Part shown: positions 44,901 to 55,158 of the stretch, one piece after another | How the letters are laid out: each line of letters begins with the position of its first letter | Position numbering within the stretch: position 1 is the stretch's first letter | NCBI GenBank assembly: GCA_002104905.1 | Contig: MCFE01000172.1 | Span: 1 to 64,000, forward strand | From: Basidiobolus meristosporus CBS 931.73 | Lineage: Eukaryota; Basidiobolomycota; Basidiobolomycetes; Basidiobolales; Basidiobolaceae | DNA length: 64,000 nucleotides | Reading direction: 5' to 3' | Position numbers and translations under genes: made by a program | The notes under the pieces: model-generated | What the model was told of the DNA's origin: nothing | The model's input: only the letters and a program-made list of their open reading frames with translations | Database searches by the model: none

Positions 44901-44988
44901 GTTCTCTGAGTTTGAGCTCGGCAGCTATACGAACATTTGGGTCAGCAGAAAGGATTTGAAAAAGTGTCTCGTAAACTGCTTGGTCCAT
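41902..44988 (-). CDS. KAP114: Importin-9/Kap114-like karyopherin beta
   Basis: Intronless, 1,028 aa. The importin-beta N-terminal domain (AELKLRELGG, then QRQSAALTLKNYIDTHW, residues about 20-70) binds Ran-GTP, and HEAT repeats follow to the end. WDWPEDWPTLFELL near residue 120 is typical of this branch. A long acidic insertion close to the C-terminus (about 935-985: DEDGEWEDDENESPF, EFEDEDDDPE) and the final YLSDFFRNCVAQN segment match importin-9/Kap114. That importin carries histones H2A-H2B, TBP and ribosomal or actin cargo into the nucleus. Length agrees (yeast Kap114 1,004 aa). Confidence 0.9.
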   Translation of the reverse strand: MDQAVYETLFQILSADPNVRIAAELKLRELGGSQEFPLSLAKLTVSPDCELSQRQSAALTLKNYIDTHWTSKSEKFVGPEPNAEVKSLVRQTIFQGLSDAENRIRVAAAYVVSKIAHWDWPEDWPTLFELLMSNLKNGNPAEVHGAMRVFAEFARNDITDQQFPHLAPILFPELLRILLSEEAYSYRTRARSVAIFKNCIEMLFMVKEENPAAIDGYLKPILPTWMEAFLKLLSSQVTGDVEKQAGQFGLKLEIVKALNLTIQGFSKLISPYLSGFIEPIWNDLVNLKAKFIKEQVEIPDDVEVAQDSDGEDIGFDSLIYAQFEFLSLVSRKKVLKHLFSNSSKAGIPSFIKELVYVVIDYMQITYDQEELWKEDANQFVADEEEDTFSYNVRIAAKDLLISLTERYPLETITSLGEAAQRHIDESSSARSANNPNWWKVQEACLLAIGQASSEIIEGLEDPKSGVQFDIGGLFNHVVLDHMKCGDQHFLQGRAFVFASQFAKILPADLATQYISFAVNAIRKDQPVPIRVSALMALSNFCRYMDPQYVAPFQAGILEGVAEMVDDSSEETLILVLETLLSAVKINPEVTAAKEGVICPLVMNIWTRYPADHLIAGLVMDLFEALASNPLIYGPLQSRSVPILMNVIRNPGEDPAIVPSAIDLLASLVKGGPSPLPQGYIAAVLPDLMNVLMTTEDRDVLQSGPEFLRFAVQKDFDQILHLTDEHNKTGLDYVVQFIAKLLHPSQSESAALFVGDLIAKLIQKGGDRLSPIIPDLLKAVTLRLAEAQTSTFVQSLVLVFAHLIHINADTVVDFLASFDINGKNGLDILMQAWCDNCEFFSGFYAIKVSTLALAKLFVKADPRIEAIQVKGDLIPNNSNRIVTRSRARSNPDMYTTISVPSKIVKLLISEFQNDIDSMYTKQPTFGGAENLEGQESDEDGEWEDDENESPFAPAEDYDFLSELLDNGAEFEDEDDDPELASDPIYQTNVKSYLSDFFRNCVAQNTSHFIQICERDLNAKEQKKIASILA

Positions 44989-45841
44989 GGCTATCTAGGA
45001 AATGAGTTCAACAGAGGGTTTGAACCTGCTACGACTAAACTACAAGTGGGTTTTTTTCAATCACAAACGTCTGATATATTAGATGGCACTCCAAAAAAAA
45101 AATATAGATTCAAAATTTTTGTAGCACAAACATCGTTCAAACCAATTGTAGCATACTAAATTAATAACATGTTCTCAATGATATTACTGATTGCCTCAGC
45201 CAATTGGATGGCCCACCATATCGAAGTAAATATGTACAAACTCAACGGCGGTTCATATGCCAACCAGCCGACTCCACCGATGGTTACATTATCATTTTCT
45301 AAATGCGTAGGAGTTGATCATCCTTGAATGCATTTGTTGAATTAAAAGTGATCTTGAAAACCAGGGGGCCTCTGAGTCCATCGTTGTTTCTCCAGGACGT
45401 TCTCTGACCCTCACCACTAAGTCCCACCTACTTTCCACGCGGTCTGTAAGCTAGTAGGCTGTTCATTTATACAAGGCTTAATGCTCAGAAGTATCTTTAG
45501 TTTTTGTATAATTCAGAAACAGGCCATAGAAGTATTGTGTTATATGCTAATCGCAGTGGGGACAACTAACAATCTCAGATAGAGCAAGCTGGCATTCTAC
45601 CATTGTAATGCTATCAAGCGATGTTTCAGCTCTGCTCCGCCACATTGAAATCTGTATGTGGTAGATACCACTTGGAATCACTCACATTTCCAAGGAATTG
45701 CCTAACCAGATCGACTGTGTAACATGAAAACTCTATTTGCCAACTTGGGAAGGAATTGGGCCCCCTCAAATTCGAAAATTTTTACTGAAGTGATAATTAC
45801 AGAGACAGCTGTTAATATGCATCTTGAATTTCAGCTATACT
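44989..45841. promoter_or_regulatory. Divergent promoter region, importin / mitochondrial carrier
   Basis: 853 bp between divergent start codons, with no coding signal. A TTTCAG just before the carrier ATG could be the acceptor of an intron in its 5' leader. Confidence 0.4.
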
Positions 45842-46822
45842 ATGTCCGCCGAAGTTGAGAATTCACAATTCAATCCAAATGAGGGTTCTTCTTGGAAGTC
45901 TTTCGTGGCCGGTGGAGCAGGAGGTGTTTGCTTGGTATTAGCTGGACATCCTTTTGATTTAATAAAGGTGCGTTTACAAACTGTTGCTAGTCAACAAAGC
46001 ACTTTTAGCTTGGCGAAAACCATTTTGATAAAGGAGGGTCCGAGAGGCCTTTACCGAGGCGTAGTCCCACCCATCATCGGTTCAACTCCAATCTTCGCCA
46101 CCGCCTTTTGGGGTTATGACCTTGGCTTACGCATTATGAGGTATAGTACCGGCATGCCTGCCAATACTCCCAAAGACAAAATGGAGTTATGGAAGATTGC
46201 CGTTGCCGGTGCATTCTCTGCCATACCCACTACCGTCTTACTTGGGCCCGCTGAGCGTGTCAAAGTCATGTTACAGGTTCAAGGATTGAATGGGGAGAAA
46301 TCGTTAGGTACAACAGAGATTGTGCGCAAGATATATCGTGAAGGCGGTATCAGGAGTGTATTTCGAGGTACCTGGGCTACCTTAATTCGAGACGCTCCAG
46401 GCTCTGCAGTTTATTTCGGCGTTTACGAATATCTCAAAAGAGTTGCTACCCCAACGGAACCTGGCAAAGAAGTTAGCGCCCTGTCGATCTTAACTGCTGG
46501 AGGTACGGAATTTCAATTATTTCCGCAATAGAGCGTACTAAATGTATTGAACTAATCTTTGTAAACTTTAGGCGTTGCTGGTATTGCCAGTTGGTTATTC
46601 ATGATTCCTATTGATACTGTGAAGTCACGTTTACAAACTGCAAAGGAAGGCGCCCATTCCGGAATGGTCGATGTTTTTAAGCACTTGATCCGAACTGAAG
46701 GGTACCTCGGTCTTTACCGAGGGATTTTCCCGGTTTTATTGAGAGCTTTCCCTGCAAATGCTGCCTGCTTTGGTGGCATGGAAGCCACGCTCAAGATTCT
46801 CAATTCACTAGAACGCATATAG
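45842..46822 (+). CDS. CRC1: Mitochondrial carrier, carnitine/acylcarnitine type
   Basis: Two exons (45842-46502, 46572-46822) encode 303 aa. Three tandem modules carry the Mitochondrial_carr signature PX(D/E)XX(K/R): HPFDLIKVRLQT (about residue 38), GPAERVKVMLQVQG (about 143) and IPIDTVKSRLQT (about 238). The first motif and the FRGTWATLIRDAPGSAVYFG block are those of the carnitine/acylcarnitine translocase (Crc1, SLC25A20), which exchanges acylcarnitine for carnitine across the inner membrane for fatty-acid or acetyl-unit transport. An ornithine-type carrier is the nearest alternative. Confidence 0.88.
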
Positions 46823-46877
46823 ATTGAGCAGCCAGTGCACCCTACTCTTTCTTTTTCAACATATAATTCATTCCATC

Positions 46878-47147
46878 TCATACACTCATATCTTTAGTGA
46901 ATTCTTCGACCAGAGGGAAAACTCCAAATTTGTGAGGGATTCTTTTGAATGATTCAAGCAATCTTTTAGATGTCAGACATATGGAACTCTTGATACTTTC
47001 ATCATCGTACAAAAAATCAAATAACATCACAGTTCCGTATTCCTGAATTATTTTCCAACATTGCAAGCAGACTGAGGCATTGTTGTGGGGGGGGGTAGGC
47101 CTGGTCGATCGATCTCTAGATCTTAGGATTGTGTTCAAAGATCCCAT
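46878..47147 (-). CDS. Small ORF, unidentified
   Basis: An 89-codon frame with an ATG. The segment CLQCWKIIQEYGTVMLFDFL followed by SICLTSKRLLESFKRIPHKF looks protein-like, but I recognise no family. It crosses a run of nine G residues on the plus strand (about 47084-47096), where sequence length errors are common. It could be an extra 3' exon of the adjacent PH-CRIB gene or an independent small gene. Confidence 0.3.
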   Translation of the reverse strand: MGSLNTILRSRDRSTRPTPPHNNASVCLQCWKIIQEYGTVMLFDFLYDDESIKSSICLTSKRLLESFKRIPHKFGVFPLVEEFTKDMSV

Positions 47148-47472
47148 ATGGTGTCGTAGTTGGGCTTATACATAATGTGATGTTTATTTAAAGGGAAACA
47201 AGATTTCAATTATAGTTTGAGAGGCTCATCATCTAAAGCTAGACACGAGCAAATTAGTGCTGTGGAGGGAGCGGGTGGAGAACATATGAACGATTAAGTT
47301 TAGAGAATTAAAGGTTGCTCTAAGCAGTGTATTGTTTGCTTTTCTAATAAAAAAAACCGTTTTGTTTGATAAAAAGTTGGTTTAAGCAATGGGAATGAAT
47401 GGGGCCAGCGATTCACTGGAAGATTTAAGTGCTTTGAATGCTACATGTCTTAGCCGACAGGTCAAAGTTAAG

Positions 47473-48457
47473 TTAGATATTGGTATATCTTTTAGTAAAC
47501 GGCACGGAGCTTAAAAAGCTATGATAGTTTGGGTTTAGCATTGGGATAGGCGTGTGGGATAGGCGTGGGACACTCACCTCTAAATCATCAAAGAGTGAGA
47601 GCCTGGGGATCTCTGGTAGGTCGTACGGGTTTAGCGGAGTGCTTAAGCGGAATCCAGACTTTAGCAACTTTGTCGGATTTATGGTTGCTGAACGGTGCTT
47701 GTGTCTGGTATCTTTGCCCTTGGATTGGGTGGCTTTAGATTGGTAAATCTCAATAAGATCCTGCAGGATCTCTGGATTCTCCAGGAGAGTGTTCTTGTTG
47801 AGCTTAGTGGTAGATAAATCCACTTCCGGGTCAAGGGTCTATGAGCGTTGATTTAGTTTTTTTTGATCTCCCTTGAACACATACAACTCTACCCACTGTT
47901 ATCTTTCCAGTAGAAACATCGAAGCTGATGTGTGCAGTATGATTAAAGTTCGTGGGGCTTGAGACACCTTTCATCGGGGAGCGCTACACAATTGGTTAGT
48001 CAGCTTGAAAACCGGAATACAGCGAGAAACAAGCACCTTATAAATCACATCCATCCAAGACCACATTTCTTCGTCCGACTTGAAACTTAGAAACAGTGTT
48101 TTCAGCTCGGTTACCACCTTGATGCAGTAAGTACGACTGTCACTGCGCTCCAAGTCCCGGATTTCTTCGAAAAAAAGGGTCTCTAACGCTTTTTCCTCAC
48201 TCTTTTCACCATCCAGTGGGGGGGGGGTTAATGAAAGTCTTTGAAGAAGTAATTGGATCCATCCTAACCTGCGGCTTGTGAATGGTGATGCAGGTGTTTT
48301 TTATCATCACCAACCGTTTGGACCACAACCAACTAGTCATCCCAGTCCCTCGAATCGACAAAATATCACGTTTGATTGCCTCAATGGCTACGGCATTTTC
48401 GGGAAACTCGGGGGGAATACTTATAGTACTAGACGAAGTCGAAGGATATTCACTCAT
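47473..48457 (-). CDS. PH-CRIB protein resembling a Cla4-type PAK without its kinase domain
   Basis: Four exons (48457-48269, 48201-48037, 47983-47897, 47838-47473) give 268 aa in phase. Residues about 40-115 form a PH domain (SWLWSKRLVMIKNTCITIHK...YCIKV...SDEEMWSWMDVIYK). Residues about 119-136 are a CRIB motif with exact spacing, VSSPTNFNHTAHISFD, which binds GTP-Cdc42/Rac. PH followed directly by CRIB is the layout of Cla4/Skm1 kinases, but only 130 residues follow and no kinase motif occurs before the next gene. A possible donor (GTGAGT after DDLE, near 47575) could shorten or change the last 30 residues. The first intron (67 nt) includes a ten-C run, so no frameshift is needed to join PH halves. 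Confidence 0.75.
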
Positions 48458-49756
48458 CCTCAAGGAATGCGAAGAACTATTTCACACCAATGATTACCAA
48501 TGTTTCTAGGTTCAAAATAAGTAAAAATCTATATATATCCACAGGGTACTAAAAACTCTTGACGAGAACAAGGAAAGAATGTCGCAAGCTTTTAATATTA
48601 TATTTACGAATTCACAATCAAGTTGAAGTGTTGGCCAGGTAAACTTGCGAAGTGAGATATGAATGAAAGAGATCAAAGACAGCACTCGACGTTGTAAGAG
48701 GGTTTTAAGTAACTGGGATGTAGGTGAAGGATGTCGCTTGATCAACCTCCTACATACACCTTGCCTACATCTCCCCACCTGGAATGATTTTCCTGCTCTA
48801 TGACAATGTGCTTGCAGAACATATGACTGTTAAAACGCAGCGTCGCAAAAGTGGTGTATCATGGGATATTCGTAGTGTTCCGTAGTATTGGCACGTTCTA
48901 TAAGTCGGCATGTACTTGTTGTATCAGATGTGTAGCTCGTACAGCGTGGAATTTGTTGATGGAGGCTTTGAAAGACTGATTAGATTTGTTGCATACATTG
49001 CAAGGCACACGACATCTAGGGAGATCAAAGCCTATTCATCCAAAAGAGTCGAATCTCATTGGAGCAAATTCTACAACTTGATTACCATCAATGATATATT
49101 TATTTAACTCGCATTATCTTGCCGCCTTGACCAGACATCTGAGAACAAGATCTGCTCTGATGGTCTTGCATAAAATCAGGCTGAGAAAAAGGAGAAGATG
49201 GCTCTCATGGCGACCAAGGGTACTATTTAAATATATGCATGTCCAAACTGGGCAATAAATGAATAACGAGCACTATACATGCACGTTCTCTTTGTGAATA
49301 CGGCTCCTTTAATTCCATCATATTGGAGCATTTTTGCTTAGTTCAGCACGCAACACTATCCTGTACAGGCTCTACCACACTCAGGATTTTCTGTAAGCCA
49401 AATATCTGTTAACAGCACGTAATCCTGCTCACGTATTCACATCAAGCGATATTTCTGGCCTTTACAGTTGCTATGACCATTCAAATACTTGATGCTCCAG
49501 GGCCAGCATGTATGCAAAGCTATTGACATGGCCTTCAATGCTGCCAAATCTTATACACGTATAATGGATGGGTCTATTTACTGATTTGATCAACTGATTA
49601 CTTCCGGAATTAGAAATTCTGAAATATCCTATTTTAGAACATTGTATATAGGAAATATGGCGATTTTTTTAACGAAAAAAATAAACAATGCTTTGAGGAA
49701 GCCTTACTTTAGTTGACACGAGATATTCGAAGCTAGAATCCAACTGGATTGACAAG
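48458..49756. other. Intergenic region between the PH-CRIB gene and NUP85
   Basis: 1.3 kb between divergent genes, so both promoters are expected here. AT-rich, without a supported gene; the open frames present are short and lack family features. Confidence 0.45.
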
Positions 49757-52640
49757 ATGGACTTCAACGCTAATACAGAGCTCTCACAATTGCATAAGGA
49801 ATTAGAAGAAGATGCTGTTAAATATTCCCCTGCCCAGTTTCACCTTACTCCTGGCTTGATCCCAGAGGGAACAGTGGAAGAATGGAATTCGCGCAGCAGA
49901 ACTCTGAAAGCCACCATGAATCAAGCCGGTAACGAATTGACCGTATATGTTGGAGGGAAAAAGGCCAAGGAGCTTCTCAAGGTTATATTGACTATCTTTT
50001 GGAATTGTTATATATTTGTTATTTTACTCATACATTCAACTATGTTTTAAAGTCCGATTCACAACTCAAATCTTTTGAACAAGATCAGCAAATCCACACC
50101 GTAGCATGGAATAAATTTTCTCAAAAGAGGCGTCCTGTAAGTATTTTCTATCTGCCTCCTAGTGATGTTGGTTGATCTTTACTCGGACTCTCTAGTTCAT
50201 CAACACCACCTACGGTATTTTCCGTCTGTACCAAACATTAAACTTGGAGAGCGGAGCGCGTGACGAATACCAAGCGTATGTTGTTTCATTAACTTTCCTA
50301 GATTTATCTAAGGTTAACAATCTCACGTTGCTTATAGTAAAGTAGATGCACATACAATCAGCCAATATTATTCGGAGGCACTTAAAAATCACTTAGTCCT
50401 TCTTCAAGTAATTCCCCTAATGGCTATTCTATTCTTTGGCGGATACTAAAAATTACGTGAAATTAGAGCGATGGTCCAGACAAAAACGCTAGTGAAGTCA
50501 TTCTCTTCGAAGGGATTTATACTATTTGGAATCTCTGCGAAGTTCTTTATCTCTCTAAAAATCCTGAGGCTCCGATAGCAGATAACTATATACGGTGGTT
50601 GAATTTTAACTTCCCTGGTTTGCTTCTTTCTTAAACATCAGCAAAAGTACATTTCATTAATATTGAGTCCTATAACAGCGCCTTCGGTGCAGGAAGGGGA
50701 AGAAATCGCACAGGCACCAAAGCCATCTCAACACCCTCAGTACTGGAGCTATTTGAACAAGTAAGATACTGGCATGCAATGTTTGCAGGTTTCTGGTATT
50801 TGAAACTAATTCAAACAAGATGCGTTGTACGTGGACTCGTACAGGCTGCAAAGAAACTATTAGAGTATCAACTAAATGACCGAAACTCTGGTCTAAACAC
50901 TGAATCAATGAATTCTGCCATGGTAGTTAGCTATTTAATATGGTGTCCATTTGAGTAAGCCGACTAATGTTTCCTGTAGAATTTATTAGACAAAATGCCC
51001 CGGGCTTCGAATCATAGATCCTATGGGGAGTTTGCAAAGAAATGGCGTATCTGGCGGGAGGAATGCCGGTAACAATCATATTTGTGACATACCAGTTTTC
51101 AGCCATAACTAATTATTTTTTTAGTCATTTGGCTATGCACGAACGCAACAAGAATTTTAGCACACTCTTTTCCATTTTATCTGGCGATGAGGAGACTATC
51201 TTGCAGGTTACAGAGTCTTGGGAGGAAGCATTAGGTGCGATGCTGCTTTATTGCTATCCCGCTGTAGAGGCCGATGGTCTACAGTAAGTGAATTGGTTTG
51301 ATTTATATTATACTTCCCCCTCCCTTACGCTGTTATAGGAATTACGTGGAAGCTTGCGTTGATCGCCATCCAGTGAACGAAAACAAAATTCTAGATAATG
51401 TTCTCTTGGCTATGGTACGACAAGATAAGAGTAAAATGATTAGATTGTGTAGTAGGATCGACTGGTGGCTAGTCGCCCATCTGACTGATATCCTCTACAA
51501 ATCTGGAAACTTGAACGACCTTCGTTTTGAGTATTGGCCTTTGCTGTATACTTAGCTTTCGAGTATGAACTCATTCATTGTTTGCATAATAGCGTAAGCC
51601 ACGTATGGGAGTTTTTCTTGGCCAGCTATGCCGAGATCCTTATTCCTCATCGCACTTTGTGGCATATTGGGATAGATTATTTGGCAGTATGCCCAAACAT
51701 TGGCAAGGCGTCAATAGAAGAGGTAAGTATCTACAAAGTTCACACCTATACGATCTATGTAGGCTAAGCATTCATTTGTGTAGTACATCATGCATATCCC
51801 TATTGAAAATGAAATGAAGGCACGCAAGGTTTTAGATATTTGCGCTCAGTACTGCTCTGAGCATGTCTTCAATACTATCAATAGAGTAAGCGTTAAACCC
51901 TCCTACGTCTTCACTACATAATGTTAAGATGTTATCTCTGTTTAGATATTAGCTAGCCGTAAACTCAAACAAGGCCAGTATGCAGCAGCCATTGCGTATT
52001 ATATTAATGCCGGCGAACCTAAACGTGTCATCACCATATCTGATATTCTGATTGACGAGTATCTCAAAAATGGTAAACTCAGCTCACATTTCTCGAATAA
52101 GATGCGTCTCTAACACTTCGCTAGGTGACATGTCTTGCATGGATTTAATCGATGGTATCGGTTATGATGCCGTCTTTAGTGATCGTTTGGTATTTTTGGC
52201 AGATTACCGCTCTTTCCACGAGCTGTATAAGGTGCGAATATGCTTAGTAATGAAGTATGCTTCAATCCATAAAACTGATTCTCCACTCTTCATAGGGAGG
52301 AAAATACTTGGAAGCCGCGAAGTTGCTACGGAAACTACTAGAAAGTGAATACGCACCCAAGAAATTCTGGCCTGTCCTATTAGTCGATGCAATCCCTTTG
52401 TTAGAGGGTGAAGAGATCGTATTTGATGTCGATGATACATACGAATTGATGAGATGTCTAGAAGAAATCACCCTCTCGCACCAAAAGGAATACTATCTAC
52501 AATTTTTACCCAGCTCCGCCACATCAGAGAAAGACATCACTGTGGACGAGAGGGAGCGCCAACTTGCTATCGTCAGATTAGCCCTCTCAAGAAACTTGGC
52601 CAGAGCTATGATCGTCTTTAACAATGGATTTAGCATGTAA
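49757..52640 (+). CDS. NUP85: Nucleoporin NUP85
   Basis: Fifteen exons give 692 aa, and phase is kept at every junction: 49757-49981, 50053-50136, 50196-50275, 50338-50407, 50467-50617, 50679-50760, 50820-50925, 50980-51068, 51125-51283, 51339-51523, 51556-51722, 51784-51885, 51946-52072, 52125-52231, 52296-52640. All-helical protein of the Nup84/Nup107-160 Y-complex scaffold. Family blocks include EALGAMLLYCYP, IDWWLVAHLTDILY, LWHIGIDYLAVCP and FHELYKGGKYLEAAKLLRKLL. Nup85 binds Seh1 through an N-terminal blade and the complex through its C-terminus. Intron 10 would be only 32 nt (51524-51555); without removing it the frame hits TAG. Confidence 0.9.
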
Positions 52641-53062
52641 ATATCTGCTGAAATATTGGCATATATTAGCGAATTTACTTTGAATCCATCTTTCATGAAT
52701 AACTTAGTATGAACAACTATCTTTTTGTTAATCGAAGTCTTTTCAATAAACGGTCCGAGGATTTTGAGCTTCGATCAACATTAGTGATATAACAGATAGA
52801 AAATGAGATTCTATAGATTGTTGAACGTATCAACTTAAAAATGCTTGGAAATATCGTGGATCAGATATAGACCCCATTTCTAGATCTAGATAGATTTGCT
52901 TACGGTATTTCGTAAAGTGCTAGGTGATGTAGTCATTATTTTTAGAATATTTTAGACCCCATGTACTCGGGCTAAACAGCCAACTTCCATTAAATCTGAA
53001 CTACGACAAATAGTCCAGATATTTCTCTTTCTTCCAGACCCGCATCTTGCAAACAGCTGATA
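52641..53062. other. Spacer between NUP85 and RIB7
   Basis: 422 bp that should hold the NUP85 3' end (an AATAAA sits at about 52746) and the RIB7 promoter. No gene. Confidence 0.45.
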
Positions 53063-55158
53063 ATGTCTGGTGTTCAGGAAGCCAAGAGCTTCTTAAGCTC
53101 AATTTATCAACGGGCCGAGGAAAGCTACAAGAAACCCTATGTCACACTAACTTATGCCCAGAGTCTTGACGGCAAAATCGCTGGCTCAGGCGGCAAGCAG
53201 ATAACTCTAAGCTGCAACGAGTCGATGGCTGTGACCCACCGGTAAGCTAATCTCCACCATCCTCTCGTCAACTCTTATTTATTATCTTTCAACTTAGTCT
53301 ACGCACTATAAATGACGGGATTTTAATTGGCGTTGGAACTCTGCTCAACGATGATCCCCGCCTAACCGGTACTTATTTCTGTCAAATATCACCAGTCACC
53401 TCATCTAAAGCATTAGACTTTAGCTCGTATTGTGGAGCCTAACGAAATACCTACGCAACCCCGACCCATCATTCTCGATTCTAATCTCCGTTTCCCTCTA
53501 AAATCAAACCTTATCTTGAGTGCTTCTCAAGGTGGAGGAAAGTTCCCATGGGTGTTTTGTGCTCCTGATCATCCACCTCAACGTCGTCAGGTACCATATA
53601 GCGCTTATCATATCTCGCTTAGCATACCACTAATGTTAATACTCCCAGGCTCTTGAGGCTGCTGGCGTACAAATATTTGTTGTCCCTAGACACGGAGATA
53701 AACTATCCATTCCTGAAGTCCTTCGAAAAATCGAGGAGCTTGGTATCAGAAAGCTGATGGTTGAAGGCGGTTCCAACGTAATTCGTGAATTTTTGGCCTC
53801 TGGATTTGTGGATCTTTGTGTTGTAACCATTGCACCGGTCTACATTGGCGGGACTGGCGTGGCATCGGTGGCAGATGGAGATGTAAGCTTCTTCAATCCC
53901 TTCTCCTATATAGGTCAAGACTAACTCGCTGTGTTTAATGTAGAATCGCCCGTTGTCCAAGTTGAGCAATGTAAAGTACCATCAGTTTGGTACAGATATG
54001 GTTGTTGCTGGATATGCCTCCCCCACCGACCAAGGCTTTAGCCAAGGCGCTCAAAATTATAACCCACAAAACGCTTACGCTCCCAATGCATATCCACCTA
54101 ATCAACAATCGCAGAACCAAGGATATCCTCCTTCTGCAGCCTATCCACCCAATCAAGGTCCTGGCCAATCTGCTGCCAGTAACTACCCCCCTCCATCGCC
54201 CAATAATGCTTATCCTCCCAAACCGGCTGGCAACTACCCACCTCCAGGCCCTCCTACTGGTGGCTATCCACCACAAAGTCCCCCTGGTGGCGGTTATCCT
54301 CCTCAAGGCTCTCCAGTTGGTGGTTATCCTCCTCAAAATCCCCCAGGTGGCGGTTATCCTCACCAAAGCCCTGTAACTGGCGGTTACCCTCCACAAAGCC
54401 CCCCAGTCGGTGGTTATCCTCCTCAAAGTCCTGCAATGACTGGCTATCCTCCTCAAAGTCCTGCAACTTCCGGCTATCCTTCTCAAAACTCTGCAACTGG
54501 TGGTTATCCTCCACAGAACCCTTCAACAAGCGGTTACCCACCACTAAGCCCTACTGGTGCCTACCCTCCTCCAAGACCTCAAAATAGCGGTTATCCACCC
54601 AAACCTGATAATGGCCAGCCCCTTTCACCACGTATCAACGCTGGTATAAGCCCCCAACAAGGGTATCCTCCTGCTACCGGGCTGTATCCCCCTCCCAAAA
54701 CCACCCCTCCTATACAATCCCCCGACCGCGTAACATCACCTACTGGATACTCCCCTCAGCATGGTTCGATATACCCACCACCAGGAAATTCAGGCTACCC
54801 ACCCCAAGGAAGCTCTGGCTATCCCCCAAAGCCTTCCCAGACCGGCTATCCACCTTTCAACACTACATCTCCAGTTCACTCCCCACCACGCGTCTCGTCT
54901 CCCCCGAATGTATATCCACCACCACAGGGAGCCGGATATCCACCCCCAGGCTCTGGTTATCCACCTAAAAACAACCAAGGAGGATATCCTCCTGCTCAAT
55001 CGGCTCCATATCCCCCACAGAACAGCAATCAACCTCCATCACGTACTGGAACCGGCTACCCACCCGTTGCAGGCGGCTATCCTCCAGCATATCCTCCTAG
55101 CAACTCACCCTACCCGCCCCAGAACCCCACTGCACCTTATCCTCCGCCTTCTAAATAA
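53063..55158 (+). CDS. RIB7: RIB7 riboflavin-pathway reductase with a long GYPPQ-repeat C-terminal tail
   Basis: Five exons (53063-53241, 53298-53368, 53424-53590, 53649-53882, 53944-55158) encode 621 aa. Residues 1 to about 238 form a complete RibD-C/Rib7 reductase: KPYVTLTYAQSLDGKIA, INDGILIGVGTLLNDDPRL, LGIRKLMVEGGSNVI, and the closing strand KYHQFGTDMVVAG. This enzyme reduces the 2,5-diamino-ribosylamino-pyrimidinone phosphate with NADPH in the second step of fungal riboflavin synthesis. The same last exon then runs without a stop for about 380 residues of Pro/Gly/Tyr/Gln/Ser repeats (GGYPPQSP and variants; 40 or more YPP units) to TAA at 55158. Normal RIB7 is about 245 aa. No splice site or start codon that would separate the parts was seen. 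Confidence 0.88.
54064..55155 (+). repeat. GGYPPQSP-type tandem coding repeat
   Basis: An imperfect nucleotide repeat of about 24-36 bp, regular between about 54258 and 54540 (GGTTATCCTCCTCAAAGYCC with variants) and looser after it. It encodes the disordered tail of the RIB7 gene. The minus strand is also open here (Arg/Trp-rich frames), a by-product of the low-complexity coding strand. Confidence 0.85.

Noticed and set aside
48181-48250. Apparent frameshift in the PH domain at a run of ten G/C residues
   Set aside because: A 67-nt GT-AG intron from 48268 to 48202 removes the run and joins the two PH halves in phase, so no sequence error or frameshift is needed.
53063-53882. Reading RIB7 as a bacterial-type bifunctional RibD or a transferred bacterial gene
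   Set aside because: There is no deaminase domain, four introns interrupt it, and the layout fits fungal RIB7 apart from the tail.
54258-54540. Regular ~30 bp repeats that could be mistaken for a CRISPR array
   Set aside because: The repeats are in frame, encode GGYPPQSP units, have no unique spacers of constant length, and the genome is fungal.
53935-54544. Long minus-strand frames (Arg/Trp/Thr-rich, e.g. 183 codons at 53935-54486) opposite the RIB7 tail
   Set aside because: They are the mirror of the GYPPQ coding repeat: a low-complexity plus strand leaves the other frames open. No family features and no start context.
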